DNA from: an uncultured Ruminococcus sp.
GTDB lineage: Bacteria; Bacillota; Clostridia; Oscillospirales; Ruminococcaceae
DNA: 64,000 bases
Direction: 5' to 3'
Assembly: GCA_945877315.1 (NCBI GenBank)
Contig: CAMCRP010000007.1
Coordinates: 1-64,000 of the forward strand
The number at the start of each line of letters is the position of its first letter. Positions within the stretch are counted from its first letter, which is position 1. Positions 17,451 through 26,257 of the stretch are shown piece after piece. Position numbers and translations under genes: made by a program. Under the pieces are notes generated by a model. That model was not told the origin of the DNA. It ran no database searches and saw nothing but the letters and a program-made list of their open reading frames with translations.

Positions 17451-17999
17451 ATGCAGCTGGAAGTTGGAAAAATTTACGAGGGTAAGGTTACCGGAATAAC
17501 CAAATTCGGAGCATTTGTGGAGCTGGAGCCCGGAACTACGGGAATGGTACATATCAGCGAGGTTGCAAACACCTTCGTAAATGAGATCAAGGATCACCTC
17601 ACAGAGGGTCAGCAGGTCAAGGTCAAGGTGCTTAACATCACAGAAGAAGGGAAGATCTCCCTTTCTATAAAGAAGGCAGTGGACAATCCTCCGCCCAGAC
17701 GTGATTTCAAGAAGCAGGGCGGTAACGGAGGAAACGGCGGAAACCGCAGCTTTAACGGCGGCAATCGCAGCGGCGGGAACAGGGGCAGCAAGCCCTCAAA
17801 CGGCGGCAGCAATCACAGCAATTCTTCTGCCCAGCCTCCCATGTTTGCCATGGAGAAGCCCCAGAGCTCGGGAGATGCGTCCTTTGAGGATATGCTCAGC
17901 CGTTTCAAGGCAAACAGCGAAGAAAAAATGAGCGACCTGAAAAACATTATGGACAAGAAAAGACGTCCCGGTGCACCCAGACGCGGCGGCAGGGGATAA
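17451..17999 (+). CDS. S1 RNA-binding domain protein (YabR-like) with Gly/Asn-rich tail
   Basis: 182 residues: one S1 domain (about 1-75; VGKIYEGKVTGITKFGAFVELEPGTTGMVHISEV) followed by a low-complexity Gly/Asn/Ser-rich linker (about 90-130) and a basic C-terminus (KKRRPGAPRRGGRG). S1 domains bind single-stranded RNA. The disordered RGG/Asn-rich tail is reminiscent of RNA chaperones. Gene order (yabP-yabQ-divIC-S1) matches B. subtilis, where the fourth gene is yabR. Terminator follows at 18029. Confidence 0.88.
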   Translation: MQLEVGKIYEGKVTGITKFGAFVELEPGTTGMVHISEVANTFVNEIKDHLTEGQQVKVKVLNITEEGKISLSIKKAVDNPPPRRDFKKQGGNGGNGGNRSFNGGNRSGGNRGSKPSNGGSNHSNSSAQPPMFAMEKPQSSGDASFEDMLSRFKANSEEKMSDLKNIMDKKRRPGAPRRGGRG

Positions 18000-18028
18000 T
18001 TCTCTGCGGTTTGGCGATTATGAAAATC

Positions 18029-18065
18029 AACTGCTTTGCCGAAGCTTTGGCAAAGCAGTTTTTGT
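18029..18065 (+). terminator. intrinsic terminator after the S1-domain gene
   Basis: Perfect 12-bp arms AACTGCTTTGCC (18029-18040) and GGCAAAGCAGTT (18049-18060), 8-nt loop, followed by TTTTTG. Confidence 0.9.
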
Positions 18066-18108
18066 ATGTCTGCAAGTAAATAATATTTACATTAGTTTCA
18101 TAAAAGAA

Positions 18109-18137
18109 CAGCCCTCGGAAACGCTTTCCGAAGGCTG
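18109..18137 (-). terminator. terminator for the SPFH/NfeD operon
   Basis: 13-bp arms with one mismatch (18109-18121 and 18125-18137, 3-nt loop). On the plus strand it is followed by ATTTTTTG, on the minus strand by TTCTTTTAT, so it can act for both converging operons. Confidence 0.75.
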
Positions 18138-18169
18138 ATTTTTTGCGATATTTTGTGGAATAATGTGAA

Positions 18170-19135
18170 TTATTCGGCGGACTTTCCGTCGGTGACGGTT
18201 TCCTTCAAGGAAGCTGCAAGGCCTGCAATGCCCTGTATTTCCGAGGGAATAATGATCTTTGTTGCCTTGCCGTCGGCTGCTTTTGCGAAGGCTTCAAGGG
18301 ATTTCAGAGTGAGAACGCTTTCCTTGGGGTTAGCGGCGTTCAGCCGTTCAAGGCTGGCTGCAAGGGCGTTCTGAACCATCTGAATGGACTCTGCTTCACC
18401 CTGCGCTTCGAGTATCTTCTGCTGACGAACAGCGTCCGCACGGAGGATAAGAGCCTGCTTTTCAGCCTCGGCACGGAGAATTTCCGACTGCTTTTCAGCT
18501 TCTGCACGAAGAATCTTGGACTCTCTTTCACCCTCAGCAACGAGTATCTGAGATTTTTTGTCACCCTCTGCCTGGAGTATCTTTTCACGGCGTTCACGTT
18601 CTGCCTTCATCTGCTTCTCCATGGCGTCCTGTATTTCACGGGGAGGAAGGATATTTTTCAGTTCAACACGGTTTACCTTAATGCCCCAGCGGTCGGTCGC
18701 CTGGTCGAGAATAGCAGTGATCTTGGTGTTGATAACGTCACGGGAGGTAAGGGTGGAGTCCAGCTCCATTTCACCGATAATGTTACGGAGAGTGGTGGCG
18801 GACAGATTCTCAATAGCTGACATGGGACGCTCAACGCCGTAGGTGAACTGCTTTGCGTCGGTCACCTGGAAGAAAACAACGGTATCTATCTGCATAGTAA
18901 CGTTATCCTTGGTAATAACGGGCTGCGGCTTGAAGTCAACCACCTGTTCCTTAATAGAAACACGTTTTGCAACCTTGTCGATAATTGGGATAATAAAGTG
19001 AGGACCCGTTGCGAGGGAAGCGTAATATGTTCCCAGACGCTCAACAACGTAGACCTGAGCCTGGGGAACGATCTTGATTCCTGAGATAACGATGATAAGC
19101 ACGATAAGAATTACTGCAATAATTATCCAATCCAT
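18170..19135 (-). CDS. SPFH/Band 7 (stomatin-like, QmcA-type) membrane protein
   Basis: 321 residues: N-terminal membrane segment (about 3-20, IIIAVILIVLIIVISGI), Band 7 domain (about 20-190, PQAQVYVVERLGTYYA), then a coiled coil with repeated 11-residue units based on ILxAEGExxS and ILRAEAEKQ (about residues 195-260). Forms membrane microdomain scaffolds with NfeD partners. It follows the NfeD gene by 5 bp, and its AAGGAG site lies inside the end of that gene. Confidence 0.92.
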   Translation of the reverse strand: MDWIIIAVILIVLIIVISGIKIVPQAQVYVVERLGTYYASLATGPHFIIPIIDKVAKRVSIKEQVVDFKPQPVITKDNVTMQIDTVVFFQVTDAKQFTYGVERPMSAIENLSATTLRNIIGEMELDSTLTSRDVINTKITAILDQATDRWGIKVNRVELKNILPPREIQDAMEKQMKAERERREKILQAEGDKKSQILVAEGERESKILRAEAEKQSEILRAEAEKQALILRADAVRQQKILEAQGEAESIQMVQNALAASLERLNAANPKESVLTLKSLEAFAKAADGKATKIIIPSEIQGIAGLAASLKETVTDGKSAE

Positions 19136-19140
19136 AAATG

Positions 19141-19593
19141 TTACTCCTTTGCGGTTAAAATATTTTCGGGGACAACGGTGAGTTTTGTGCTGTTTACGGC
19201 GGTGACGGTAACTGAGGTGCCTTTCTCAATAACGGAGCCGTCCTCGGAAACAGCCTGCCAGTCCACGCCGTCAAGCCTTGCTCTGCCTGTGGCTGCTAAA
19301 GCGTCCACTTTTTCGATGATGACGGCTGTTCTGCCGACATTTCCGTCAGCATTTGTCCGTGCCACACGCTTTGGCATGATCTTTTTAAGCAGTGGACGGG
19401 TGAATGCTATAAGTATCCCCGAAACAAGCAGGCAGACCAACGCTTGTATTCCAAGGGGAACTCCCAGCTTTGCCAAAATCAAAGCAACGACCGAACCGAC
19501 AGCAAACCATATGGAAACCAGCTGAAGTGTTGCCGCTTCGATAAGAATGGAAGCTACCAGAATTATCAGCCATAAGATCATTGTACCTGTCAT
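19141..19593 (-). CDS. NfeD-like membrane protein
   Basis: 150 residues: two to three hydrophobic segments in the first 75 residues (ILWLIILVASILIEAATLQLVSIWFAVG...) followed by a small OB-fold domain (VGRTAVIIEKVDALAATGRARLDGVDWQA). NfeD proteins act with SPFH proteins, as the operon here shows. Frame is open from 19656, but AAAGGAG 9 bp upstream picks ATG 19593. Confidence 0.88.
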   Translation of the reverse strand: MTGTMILWLIILVASILIEAATLQLVSIWFAVGSVVALILAKLGVPLGIQALVCLLVSGILIAFTRPLLKKIMPKRVARTNADGNVGRTAVIIEKVDALAATGRARLDGVDWQAVSEDGSVIEKGTSVTVTAVNSTKLTVVPENILTAKE

Positions 19594-19748
19594 ATGCGCA
19601 ACTCCTTTCGGGAAGATTTGGTAAATATCATTTACCTTATGATTATATGATAACACATTTCCCGTAAAAAATCAAGGGGTGGACAATGTACTTTTTTAAC
19701 AAATCCATTTGATTGCTTTTGTAGAATTTCAATAAATTGAGCGTTTTT

Positions 19749-20327
19749 CTAAATAAGCAGATAAAAATGCTCTGTCCCTTTGACATTTATCACAACGCCG
19801 TATACGAACGGTCCGGGTTCTGTGCCCGAGGTTGTCATTACAAAAAAATCCCCCAGATTTGCATAGTAAAGGCAGCTGTTGTCCTGAGGGTCAATAACAT
19901 AGCGGAGTTTCCCGTAAAACTCGTACTTAAAGCAGAACAGATTGCCACTATCCGCTTCTTTAATGGCGATGCTGTTTGCGTACAGGTTATAGCCGCCTAT
20001 GATAGCGAATATCAGCAGCGCAAAAAGTATGGGGAATGTCCACCATTCGGGCAATGTACGCTTTATGAGAAAGTTTGCGATAAGTGCAGCAAACAGCATT
20101 GACATTCCTGCTGCAATTATGATATTTTTGATATTGTTACGTAAGATGAGATTTTTAAGTGCTGCCCTGTGACATTCGGTAAATTCGCTCGGTTCGCCGC
20201 CGAATATGAGTTCCCGAAGGTCGGGGTTTATCTCCTCACAGTTTCCCTGACAGGGGCTCGGCATTTCGTCGGTATCAACAGTGCGGCTTTTTTGCAGAAT
20301 AGAATAGAGATCGTTCAAAGAAATCAC
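19749..20327 (-). CDS. unknown protein with two membrane segments
   Basis: 192 residues. A Cys-containing N-terminal region (PCQGNC) precedes two membrane segments (about 70-88 and 96-114), and the C-terminal half (about 120-192) appears soluble. Its N-terminal half is polar and could sit in the cytoplasm. I recognise no family. It stands alone between the NfeD operon and the MATE pump. Confidence 0.55.
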   Translation of the reverse strand: MISLNDLYSILQKSRTVDTDEMPSPCQGNCEEINPDLRELIFGGEPSEFTECHRAALKNLILRNNIKNIIIAAGMSMLFAALIANFLIKRTLPEWWTFPILFALLIFAIIGGYNLYANSIAIKEADSGNLFCFKYEFYGKLRYVIDPQDNSCLYYANLGDFFVMTTSGTEPGPFVYGVVINVKGTEHFYLLI

Positions 20328-20387
20328 CCTATTTAATTATAGAATAATTCCTTGATAATGTCAAAAAAATCTGTGTAAAATCTGCGT

Positions 20388-20422
20388 AAAAAAGCCGTAC
20401 CGCTGAAAAACAGAGGTACGGC
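20388..20422 (-). terminator. intrinsic terminator of the MATE gene
   Basis: On the minus strand GCCGTACC...GGTACGGC (20415-20422 with 20394-20401; extendable to 12 bp with one mismatch) is followed by TTTTTT (20388-20393). Confidence 0.88.
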
Positions 20423-20427
20423 AAGGC

Positions 20428-21810
20428 TTATTCGGCTGCCTTTTTCGAGCCGACAATATTTGTTATCCAGACGCCCTTTTTAATAAGAACTGCGCCTATG
20501 ACGCATTTTAATATGTCCGTAGCCTGAACAGCTGCATACAGCGGCAGTATAGGCAGATCTGTCAGCTTGCAGAGGGCAAGTGCCAGCGGTATGGATACCA
20601 CCCACGAGAACACGCTGTCAAACAGAAATGTGATAAACGTCTTTCCGCCCGAACGTAGGGTGAAATACAGCGAATTCAGCACGCCCTGAACGGGGAAGAA
20701 CAGCGCAGTTACTATGATAAAGCTGCTGCCCAGATGTCTGACCTCTTCCGTAACATTGTAAAGCCTCGGGAAAACCCCCGAAAGTGCCACCAGTATCACC
20801 GTAAGCCCGACGCAGATGCCGCCCGAAAGTGCCGCAAGTCCGAAGCTGCTTTTTCTTGCCCGTTCAAATTCGCCTGCGCCCAGAAGCTGTCCGATTACTA
20901 TACCGATAGCATTTCCCAGGGCTATGAACACGACGTTCAGCAGGTTGCAGAGGGCATTTGAGATGTTAAGCCCGGGGATAATGTCCATACCACGGAGAGA
21001 GTAACACTGCGTCAGAGCGGCAATTCCTGACGACCAGAGAAACTCGTTCAGAAATATGGGCAGACCTTTTCGAACAATATCTCCCGCAAGGCTTTTGGGA
21101 ATTTTGAAGCTTTTGTAGACGCCGACCAGAAAGGCGGGCTTGTTTTTACCTGCGTGTGCGGAGATTACAATAATGCTCATTTCAATGACACGGGCAATAT
21201 TAGTGGCAATGGCGGCACCACGCACGCCTAGCCTCGGCATTCCGAAATTTCCGTAAATGAGCATATAGTTAAAGAGAATGTCCGCACAGACCGAGCATAT
21301 TCCCGCTATCATGGGGGTGACGCTGTTGCCAGTTTCACGCAGACTTCCCGAATATACCTGCGTTATGACAAAGGGGAAAAGTCCCCAAAGCATAATGTGC
21401 AGATAGTCAAGACCCTGGCTGATAATAAGCTCGGGGTCAATTCCGTTACTGTCCCCTTTAAGGTACAGTTTCAACAGGAAATCACCCTTGAAAATGAACA
21501 GGGGAATGGCTATGGCAAGACAGAATCCGCATATGAGCCATTTCATTCGGAAGGTGTTTTTCAGACCCTCCGTATTGTTCTGCCCGTAAAACTGTGCTCC
21601 GAATATGCCCGGTCCCGCCAGTCCGCCGAATATGGCAAGGCTGAAAACGAACAGAAGCTGTCCGGCAATGGAAACGGCGGTCATTGCTTCCGTGCCGATG
21701 CTGCCGACCATTATGTTGTCCACAAGTCCGACGGCGTTGGTTATACCGTTTTGTATCATCATTGGTGCGGCAAGAGCAAGAGTCTTTTTATATAGTTCTT
21801 TGTTGTTCAC
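20428..21810 (-). CDS. MATE-family efflux transporter
   Basis: 460 residues, 12 membrane segments, with MATE hallmarks: N-terminal ALAAPMMIQNGITNAVGLVDNIMVG and the central GLPIFLNEFLWSSG. Predicted Na+ or H+ coupled exporter of cationic compounds. It has its own terminator 6 bp downstream and is not in an operon. It is a different gene from the MATE protein at 55074-56432, with which it shares only family-level features. Confidence 0.9.
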   Translation of the reverse strand: MNNKELYKKTLALAAPMMIQNGITNAVGLVDNIMVGSIGTEAMTAVSIAGQLLFVFSLAIFGGLAGPGIFGAQFYGQNNTEGLKNTFRMKWLICGFCLAIAIPLFIFKGDFLLKLYLKGDSNGIDPELIISQGLDYLHIMLWGLFPFVITQVYSGSLRETGNSVTPMIAGICSVCADILFNYMLIYGNFGMPRLGVRGAAIATNIARVIEMSIIVISAHAGKNKPAFLVGVYKSFKIPKSLAGDIVRKGLPIFLNEFLWSSGIAALTQCYSLRGMDIIPGLNISNALCNLLNVVFIALGNAIGIVIGQLLGAGEFERARKSSFGLAALSGGICVGLTVILVALSGVFPRLYNVTEEVRHLGSSFIIVTALFFPVQGVLNSLYFTLRSGGKTFITFLFDSVFSWVVSIPLALALCKLTDLPILPLYAAVQATDILKCVIGAVLIKKGVWITNIVGSKKAAE

Positions 21811-21887
21811 GATTTTGTCCTTTCGCTGCTGTAAATGCTTTTCTCCCCGCCAATGGCAGGGAGAGGCTTACAATTTATCAATAGTTC

Positions 21888-23957
21888 TTACTTAATGTCC
21901 GCAGCAAGCTCAACATCGGGGTCGCTTGAGCGGACGCTTATATCTCTGTTGTCCTTGATAACGGTAAGTGTAATATAATTATTTTGGTCGTAATAATCCT
22001 TCGATTCGCCGTCATCGGAATACATAAGATAGTTTGCCTTATAGTCCAGATAGCCCAGAAGGGTAAGCTTTTTCATATTAAGCTCAGCGGTAGAGTTTGC
22101 AGAATCTGCCAGCGGGATAAAATGTCCCTTTCTGATAAAGAACACCACCTCGTCAAGCTCTGCGCTGACATAGCTGTGACCCTTTGGCATTACCCGTGTT
22201 TCGTAGGAACCGTCGGGGAGATACTTCACACGAAGCATTTCCTCGGGAAGGTAAACTATGCGTCCCCGCGCGTTCTGCTCATAAACGGGTGCTATCATAA
22301 CAGAATTTCCCACCATAAGCTGATCTTCAACGCCGACTGCAATGCTGTCATCGGGAAAATCAAATGCCAGCGGACGGAAATACATATCGTCATTGAGGAC
22401 TGATTTCACAAATTCGCTGTAAAGATAGGGGATAAGCCTGTATCTCAGACGGATAATGTTTGCAAATGCTGCGGAATTTCTGAAACGGTAGACCTCCTGA
22501 TCTCTTGTTCCTGCGGCGGAGTGGTTGCGCATAAGAGGTGTGAAAACGGCGAATTCCAGCCACCTCATGAGCAGGTCGGGAGTGGTGTCGTTTCCAAAGC
22601 CGCCAACATCTGCGCCTGTGTACAGGAAACCGCACATATTCAGAGAGGGCATCTGCTTGATGTTTAGGAGCAGGTGGGACCACCAGGAGCAGTTATCACC
22701 CGTCCAGATACCGCTGTAACGGTGCATTCCAATGTAGGAGGAGCGGGAGAGCATTAACATTCTCTTAGTGGGGTCAAAACGCTCGAATGCCTCCGCAGCA
22801 GCCTTTGTCATATTCATTCCGTAAAGGTTGTGCAGCTTGGAGTGGGGTATTTTTTCTCCGTCAACGGTGTGATAGAAGCGGTCGTAATCCTTCACATTGT
22901 TGGAAATTCCCGCAACGGTGCCCGTCAGCTCAAAGAAGCTGTCAATGCCCAGATTTTCGCCTTTAAGACGGTCAACGTGCTCCATAGCTTCTTTAAGACC
23001 CTCTTCGGAATAGAAGATGGCAGGCTCGTTCATATCGTTCCAAAAGCCGTCAATGCCCAGGTCGGTCAGACGACGGTATTTTTCGCCGAACCATTTTCTT
23101 GCTTCGGGCATAAAGAAGTCGGGGAAATGTGTCCTTCCGGGCCATACGCCCGCAACGAAATTCGAACCGTCCGCACGCTTGCAGAAGTATCCGTTTTCCA
23201 CGCCTTCACGGTATACATCGTAGTTTTCGTCTATTTTAACTCCTGCGTCAATTATGGGGACAAGGTGGATATTGTTTTCCTTCATTTCGGAAACGAACTT
23301 GTCAAACTCAGGGAATTTTACATTATCCACGGTGAAATCCCTGTAACCGTCCATATAGTCAATGTCCATGTAAACAGCGTCAAGGGGAATTCCCGCAGAA
23401 CGGTGATTTTCCACCACATTTCTTATATCCTCCGCAGACTGATATCCCCATCTGCTCTGCTGATAGCCGAAAGCCCACAGGGGAGGGATATAGCTCTTTC
23501 CGATAAGCTGACGGAATTCCCGCACAACGGTGCTTATATCGTCCGCAGCAATAAAGTAGATGACAGCGTCGGGGCTGTGAATGTCGATGGACATAACATC
23601 GGGGTCGCTGTAGCCGATGTCAAAGTGAATATAAGCGGGAGTGTCAATGAAGATACCAAAATGTTCGCAGCCCGAAACGGCAACAAAGTTGTGAGCACCG
23701 TAAAGAGCGGTTTTGTTCTCCGTGTGAACGGGGTCATCGCTGTTCTTGGCTTCGTAATGCCAGCCGCGCTTGTTGATTCCTCTGTTAGCCTCGCCCAGAC
23801 CGTAAACAATGTCCCTTTCTGACAGAGGGCAGGTGAGGTTTATTTTATTTTCGGAAATATCGGTGCCGAAAACAGGAAGGCTGCCTTCTTCGGCGGAAAG
23901 CTTCTGCGATACTGCACCTGTGTTCATAGGTTTTCCGAAAATGTATTTCTTTATCAT
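21888..23957 (-). CDS. glycoside hydrolase family 31 alpha-glucosidase
   Basis: 689 residues, no signal peptide, so cytoplasmic. GH31 signatures: YMDIDYMDGYRDFT, the nucleophile Asp in DGFWNDMNEP and the acid/base Asp in IWTGDNCSWWSHL. It would release alpha-linked glucose or related residues from maltooligosaccharides or isomaltose and could act together with the pullulanase in alpha-glucan use. Its ATG 23957 has AAAGGA 9 bp upstream. A promoter with an embedded palindrome lies about 260 bp upstream. Confidence 0.92.
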   Translation of the reverse strand: MIKKYIFGKPMNTGAVSQKLSAEEGSLPVFGTDISENKINLTCPLSERDIVYGLGEANRGINKRGWHYEAKNSDDPVHTENKTALYGAHNFVAVSGCEHFGIFIDTPAYIHFDIGYSDPDVMSIDIHSPDAVIYFIAADDISTVVREFRQLIGKSYIPPLWAFGYQQSRWGYQSAEDIRNVVENHRSAGIPLDAVYMDIDYMDGYRDFTVDNVKFPEFDKFVSEMKENNIHLVPIIDAGVKIDENYDVYREGVENGYFCKRADGSNFVAGVWPGRTHFPDFFMPEARKWFGEKYRRLTDLGIDGFWNDMNEPAIFYSEEGLKEAMEHVDRLKGENLGIDSFFELTGTVAGISNNVKDYDRFYHTVDGEKIPHSKLHNLYGMNMTKAAAEAFERFDPTKRMLMLSRSSYIGMHRYSGIWTGDNCSWWSHLLLNIKQMPSLNMCGFLYTGADVGGFGNDTTPDLLMRWLEFAVFTPLMRNHSAAGTRDQEVYRFRNSAAFANIIRLRYRLIPYLYSEFVKSVLNDDMYFRPLAFDFPDDSIAVGVEDQLMVGNSVMIAPVYEQNARGRIVYLPEEMLRVKYLPDGSYETRVMPKGHSYVSAELDEVVFFIRKGHFIPLADSANSTAELNMKKLTLLGYLDYKANYLMYSDDGESKDYYDQNNYITLTVIKDNRDISVRSSDPDVELAADIK

Positions 23958-24215
23958 AATGTATCGTCCTTTCTAATGTCGTTGTTCCTGACTTAATATT
24001 GGTTTTTTCTCTGTATAATATTCCAAATATCCTGTTTTGATAAATGCTTTGAAATTCTCCCTGACCGTTAATTTTTCCTTTCATCAACTGCATTATATCA
24101 GCAGTTGAAAAGTTATTCAACAACTGATTTTATCCGCAATAAGAACAATTTCTGAAATTCGGGAACAGAGATAGAAAAAACTCCGCGCTTTTTCCCGAAA
24201 GTTGGTGAAGTTTAC

Positions 24216-24244
24216 ATATTGTGGGAGAGAAAACGTTTTCGCAA
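24216..24244 (-). promoter_or_regulatory. promoter with LacI/CcpA-type palindromic operator upstream of GH31
   Basis: On the minus strand: -35 TTGCGA (24239-24244), 17-bp spacer, -10 CAATAT (24216-24221). The 12-bp perfect palindrome GAAAACGTTTTC (24229-24240) sits in the spacer and overlaps the -35. This sequence resembles the operators bound by LacI-family regulators such as MalR or CcpA, so the GH31 gene is plausibly controlled by sugar. The leader before the gene is about 250 nt. Confidence 0.55.
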
Positions 24245-24256
24245 ATTAGGAAATGA

Positions 24257-24283
24257 AAACCGCCATAGAATATATGACGGTTT
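24257..24283 (-). terminator. weak terminator of the thiamin operon
   Basis: AAACCG/CGGTTT arms (24257-24262, 24278-24283) with a second inner 4-bp CATA/TATG pairing, after the thiE stop. The run on the minus strand is only TTTTCATTT, so efficiency is doubtful. Confidence 0.45.
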
Positions 24284-24314
24284 AGCCTAATTGATATGAT
24301 ATTAACAAAATTGT

Positions 24315-24944
24315 TTACAGCTTTTCGCAAATTTCCTTAAGAGCTGCTGCCGCCGACAAAATATCCTCTCCCGCAAGAATCCCCGAAATGACCGCTGCAC
24401 CCTTTATCCCCGAGCCGCAAAGGCGGGAAATGTTGCCGGCGTTAATGCCGCCGATTGCGCAGACGGGAATTTTTACGGCTTCGCAAACCGCTTTGAGTTC
24501 GGACATTTCCAGCGGCTTTGCATCGGATTTTGTGGACGAGCCGAAAACCGCTCCAACGCCCAGATAATCCGCACCGTCAACCTCTGCCGATAGCGCTTCT
24601 TTGACATTGTGTGCGGTTGCACCGATTATTTTTCCGTCCCCGAGAATTCGCCTTGCTTCTTTGACGGACATATCATCAAGTCCAACATGAACGCCGTCGG
24701 CACCCACCTTTGAGGCAATGTCCGCACGGTCGTTGATTATGAGCGGAACGCCGTGTTTCCTGCAAACAGCCAGCATTTTCCGTGCATTTTCCGTAAATTC
24801 TTCGTCAGACAGATTTTTCTCACGCAGCTGAACCAGCGTCACACCGCCGAGGATAGCCTGTTCGACGCAGCTTTCAAGTGTTTGTCCGTCTTTCAGCCAA
24901 GAACGGTCGGTCACAAGGTAAAGTGTTAAGTCAAAGCTTTTCAA
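24315..24944 (-). CDS. thiE: thiamine-phosphate synthase
   Basis: 209-residue TIM-barrel enzyme joining HMP-PP and thiazole phosphate to make thiamine phosphate. Motifs: LYLVTDRSWLKDG, VTLVQLREKNLSD, LIINDRADIA, DGVHVGLDDM, GATAHN, DYLGVGAVFGSSTK, and VCAIGGINAGN. Last gene of the thiC-thiW-thiM-thiE operon, overlapping thiM by 14 bp. Confidence 0.95.
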   Translation of the reverse strand: MKSFDLTLYLVTDRSWLKDGQTLESCVEQAILGGVTLVQLREKNLSDEEFTENARKMLAVCRKHGVPLIINDRADIASKVGADGVHVGLDDMSVKEARRILGDGKIIGATAHNVKEALSAEVDGADYLGVGAVFGSSTKSDAKPLEMSELKAVCEAVKIPVCAIGGINAGNISRLCGSGIKGAAVISGILAGEDILSAAAALKEICEKL

Positions 24945-25731
24945 ATCGGCTGCTCCTTTCGGTGAATAGGCTGATATTGTCTATAAGAGAGGCGGCTGCG
25001 GAGGCAGTTCCAAGACCATTTTTTTCGGCTAAACGGAAAGCGTCCTCGCCGCATTTCCCGAATGTTCGGACGGCGAGTCTGCAAGCTTCGGCGGGGTCTT
25101 CCCGTGAAACAGTCATGGCTGCACAGACAAGGCTTGTGAGCATACAGCCTGTGCCCGTTATTTTTTTCATATGCGGGACGCCGCATTTTTCGGTGAAAAC
25201 GGTTCTTCCGTCGTAAATATAGTCGGTTTCGCCCGTCATAACAATAACAGCATTCGTCTTATTGTATGCAGAAATAACTGTTTCACGGGAAATATCCTCG
25301 GAAATTGCATCGCCCGAATCAACGCCCTTTTCCCCCGACATTATCCCGCAAACGGCGGATATTTCCGAAAAATTCCCCCGAATGGCGGTTATAACGCCCG
25401 CATCGAGCAGCTGTTTTGCGGCATTTCGGCGAAACTCGGAAACTCCCGCACCTACCGGGTCAAGCACAACGGGGATATGCTTTCTCTTTGCTGCTTCTGC
25501 GGAAAGCAGCATGGCGTCCAGCTTTTCGGGGGAAAGCATACCGAGGTTCAGCACCAAACCGTCGGAATGTGCGGTGATATCTGCGGTTTCAAGGGCACAG
25601 TCAGCCATTATGGGAGATGCGCCGCAGGCAAGCAGAATATTTGCGCACTGATTTATGGTGACATAGTTTGTGATACAGTGTATCAGCGGCGATTTTTCAG
25701 CGATTTTGGCAAACAGTTCTTCGGGTATCAC
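24931..25731 (-). CDS. thiM: hydroxyethylthiazole kinase
   Basis: 266-residue ribokinase-like kinase phosphorylating the thiazole alcohol. Motifs: IHCITNYVTINQCANILLACG near the N-terminus, VVLDPVGAGVSEFR, and the catalytic-site loop GTGCML. It ends inside thiE (14-bp overlap) and starts 10 bp after thiW, so it is cotranscribed. With ThiW (thiazole uptake) upstream, the operon looks geared to salvage thiazole plus make HMP via ThiC. Confidence 0.95.
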   Translation of the reverse strand: MIPEELFAKIAEKSPLIHCITNYVTINQCANILLACGASPIMADCALETADITAHSDGLVLNLGMLSPEKLDAMLLSAEAAKRKHIPVVLDPVGAGVSEFRRNAAKQLLDAGVITAIRGNFSEISAVCGIMSGEKGVDSGDAISEDISRETVISAYNKTNAVIVMTGETDYIYDGRTVFTEKCGVPHMKKITGTGCMLTSLVCAAMTVSREDPAEACRLAVRTFGKCGEDAFRLAEKNGLGTASAAASLIDNISLFTERSSRFEKL

Positions 25732-25741
25732 GGCTTCTCCT

Positions 25742-26254
25742 TTATGTGTTCAGACTTTTATCAAACATATCAAGCAGTCCTGCTTTTTTGAATGCAGTCA
25801 CGAAAATAATTGCGATTATGGTGCCGCCCAGACTGCTTATTCCAAAGGGAATAACATAGGTAAACAGCGCAGCCTCCTTGCCCATAACAAGCGTTGCAAT
25901 GGGAAAACAGAGCATTGCTCCTATAAGTCCCGTTCCAACTACCTCGCCTATATAGGCAAGGGGCAGCTTCTTAAATTTCTGATAGAGAAATCCGCAGAGA
26001 AACGCTCCGCACATACTTCCCGGGAACGCCAGCAGCGAGCCTGTTCCCAAAATATTTCGGATAAGACTTGTGACAAACGCCGCTCCCAGACCGTACCAGG
26101 GACCCAGGAACACGCCGCAAAGCACATTTACAAGGTGCTGTATGGGAAAGCACTTTGACGCTCCCACGGGTATTGACAGGGGAGAGCAGACCACTGCAAG
26201 CGCGCAGAGAAGTGCGGCGGCAACAAGCTTTTTCAGTTCGATTTTTCTTTTCAT
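25742..26254 (-). CDS. thiW: ThiW, thiazole-specific ECF transporter S component
   Basis: 170-residue integral membrane protein of the ThiW family (KLVAAALLCALAVVCSPLSIPVGASKCFPIQHLVNVLCGVFLGPWYG). Binds the thiazole precursor and must use a shared ECF energizing module encoded elsewhere; none is in this window. AAAGGA lies 11 bp before ATG 26254 and is inside a hairpin that could hide it (see the leader feature). Confidence 0.9.
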   Translation of the reverse strand: MKRKIELKKLVAAALLCALAVVCSPLSIPVGASKCFPIQHLVNVLCGVFLGPWYGLGAAFVTSLIRNILGTGSLLAFPGSMCGAFLCGFLYQKFKKLPLAYIGEVVGTGLIGAMLCFPIATLVMGKEAALFTYVIPFGISSLGGTIIAIIFVTAFKKAGLLDMFDKSLNT

Positions 26255-26257
26255 TTT

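Noticed and set aside
22830..23822. 330-codon plus-strand frame under the GH31 gene
   Set aside because: Antisense shadow of alpha-glucosidase; no ribosome binding site.
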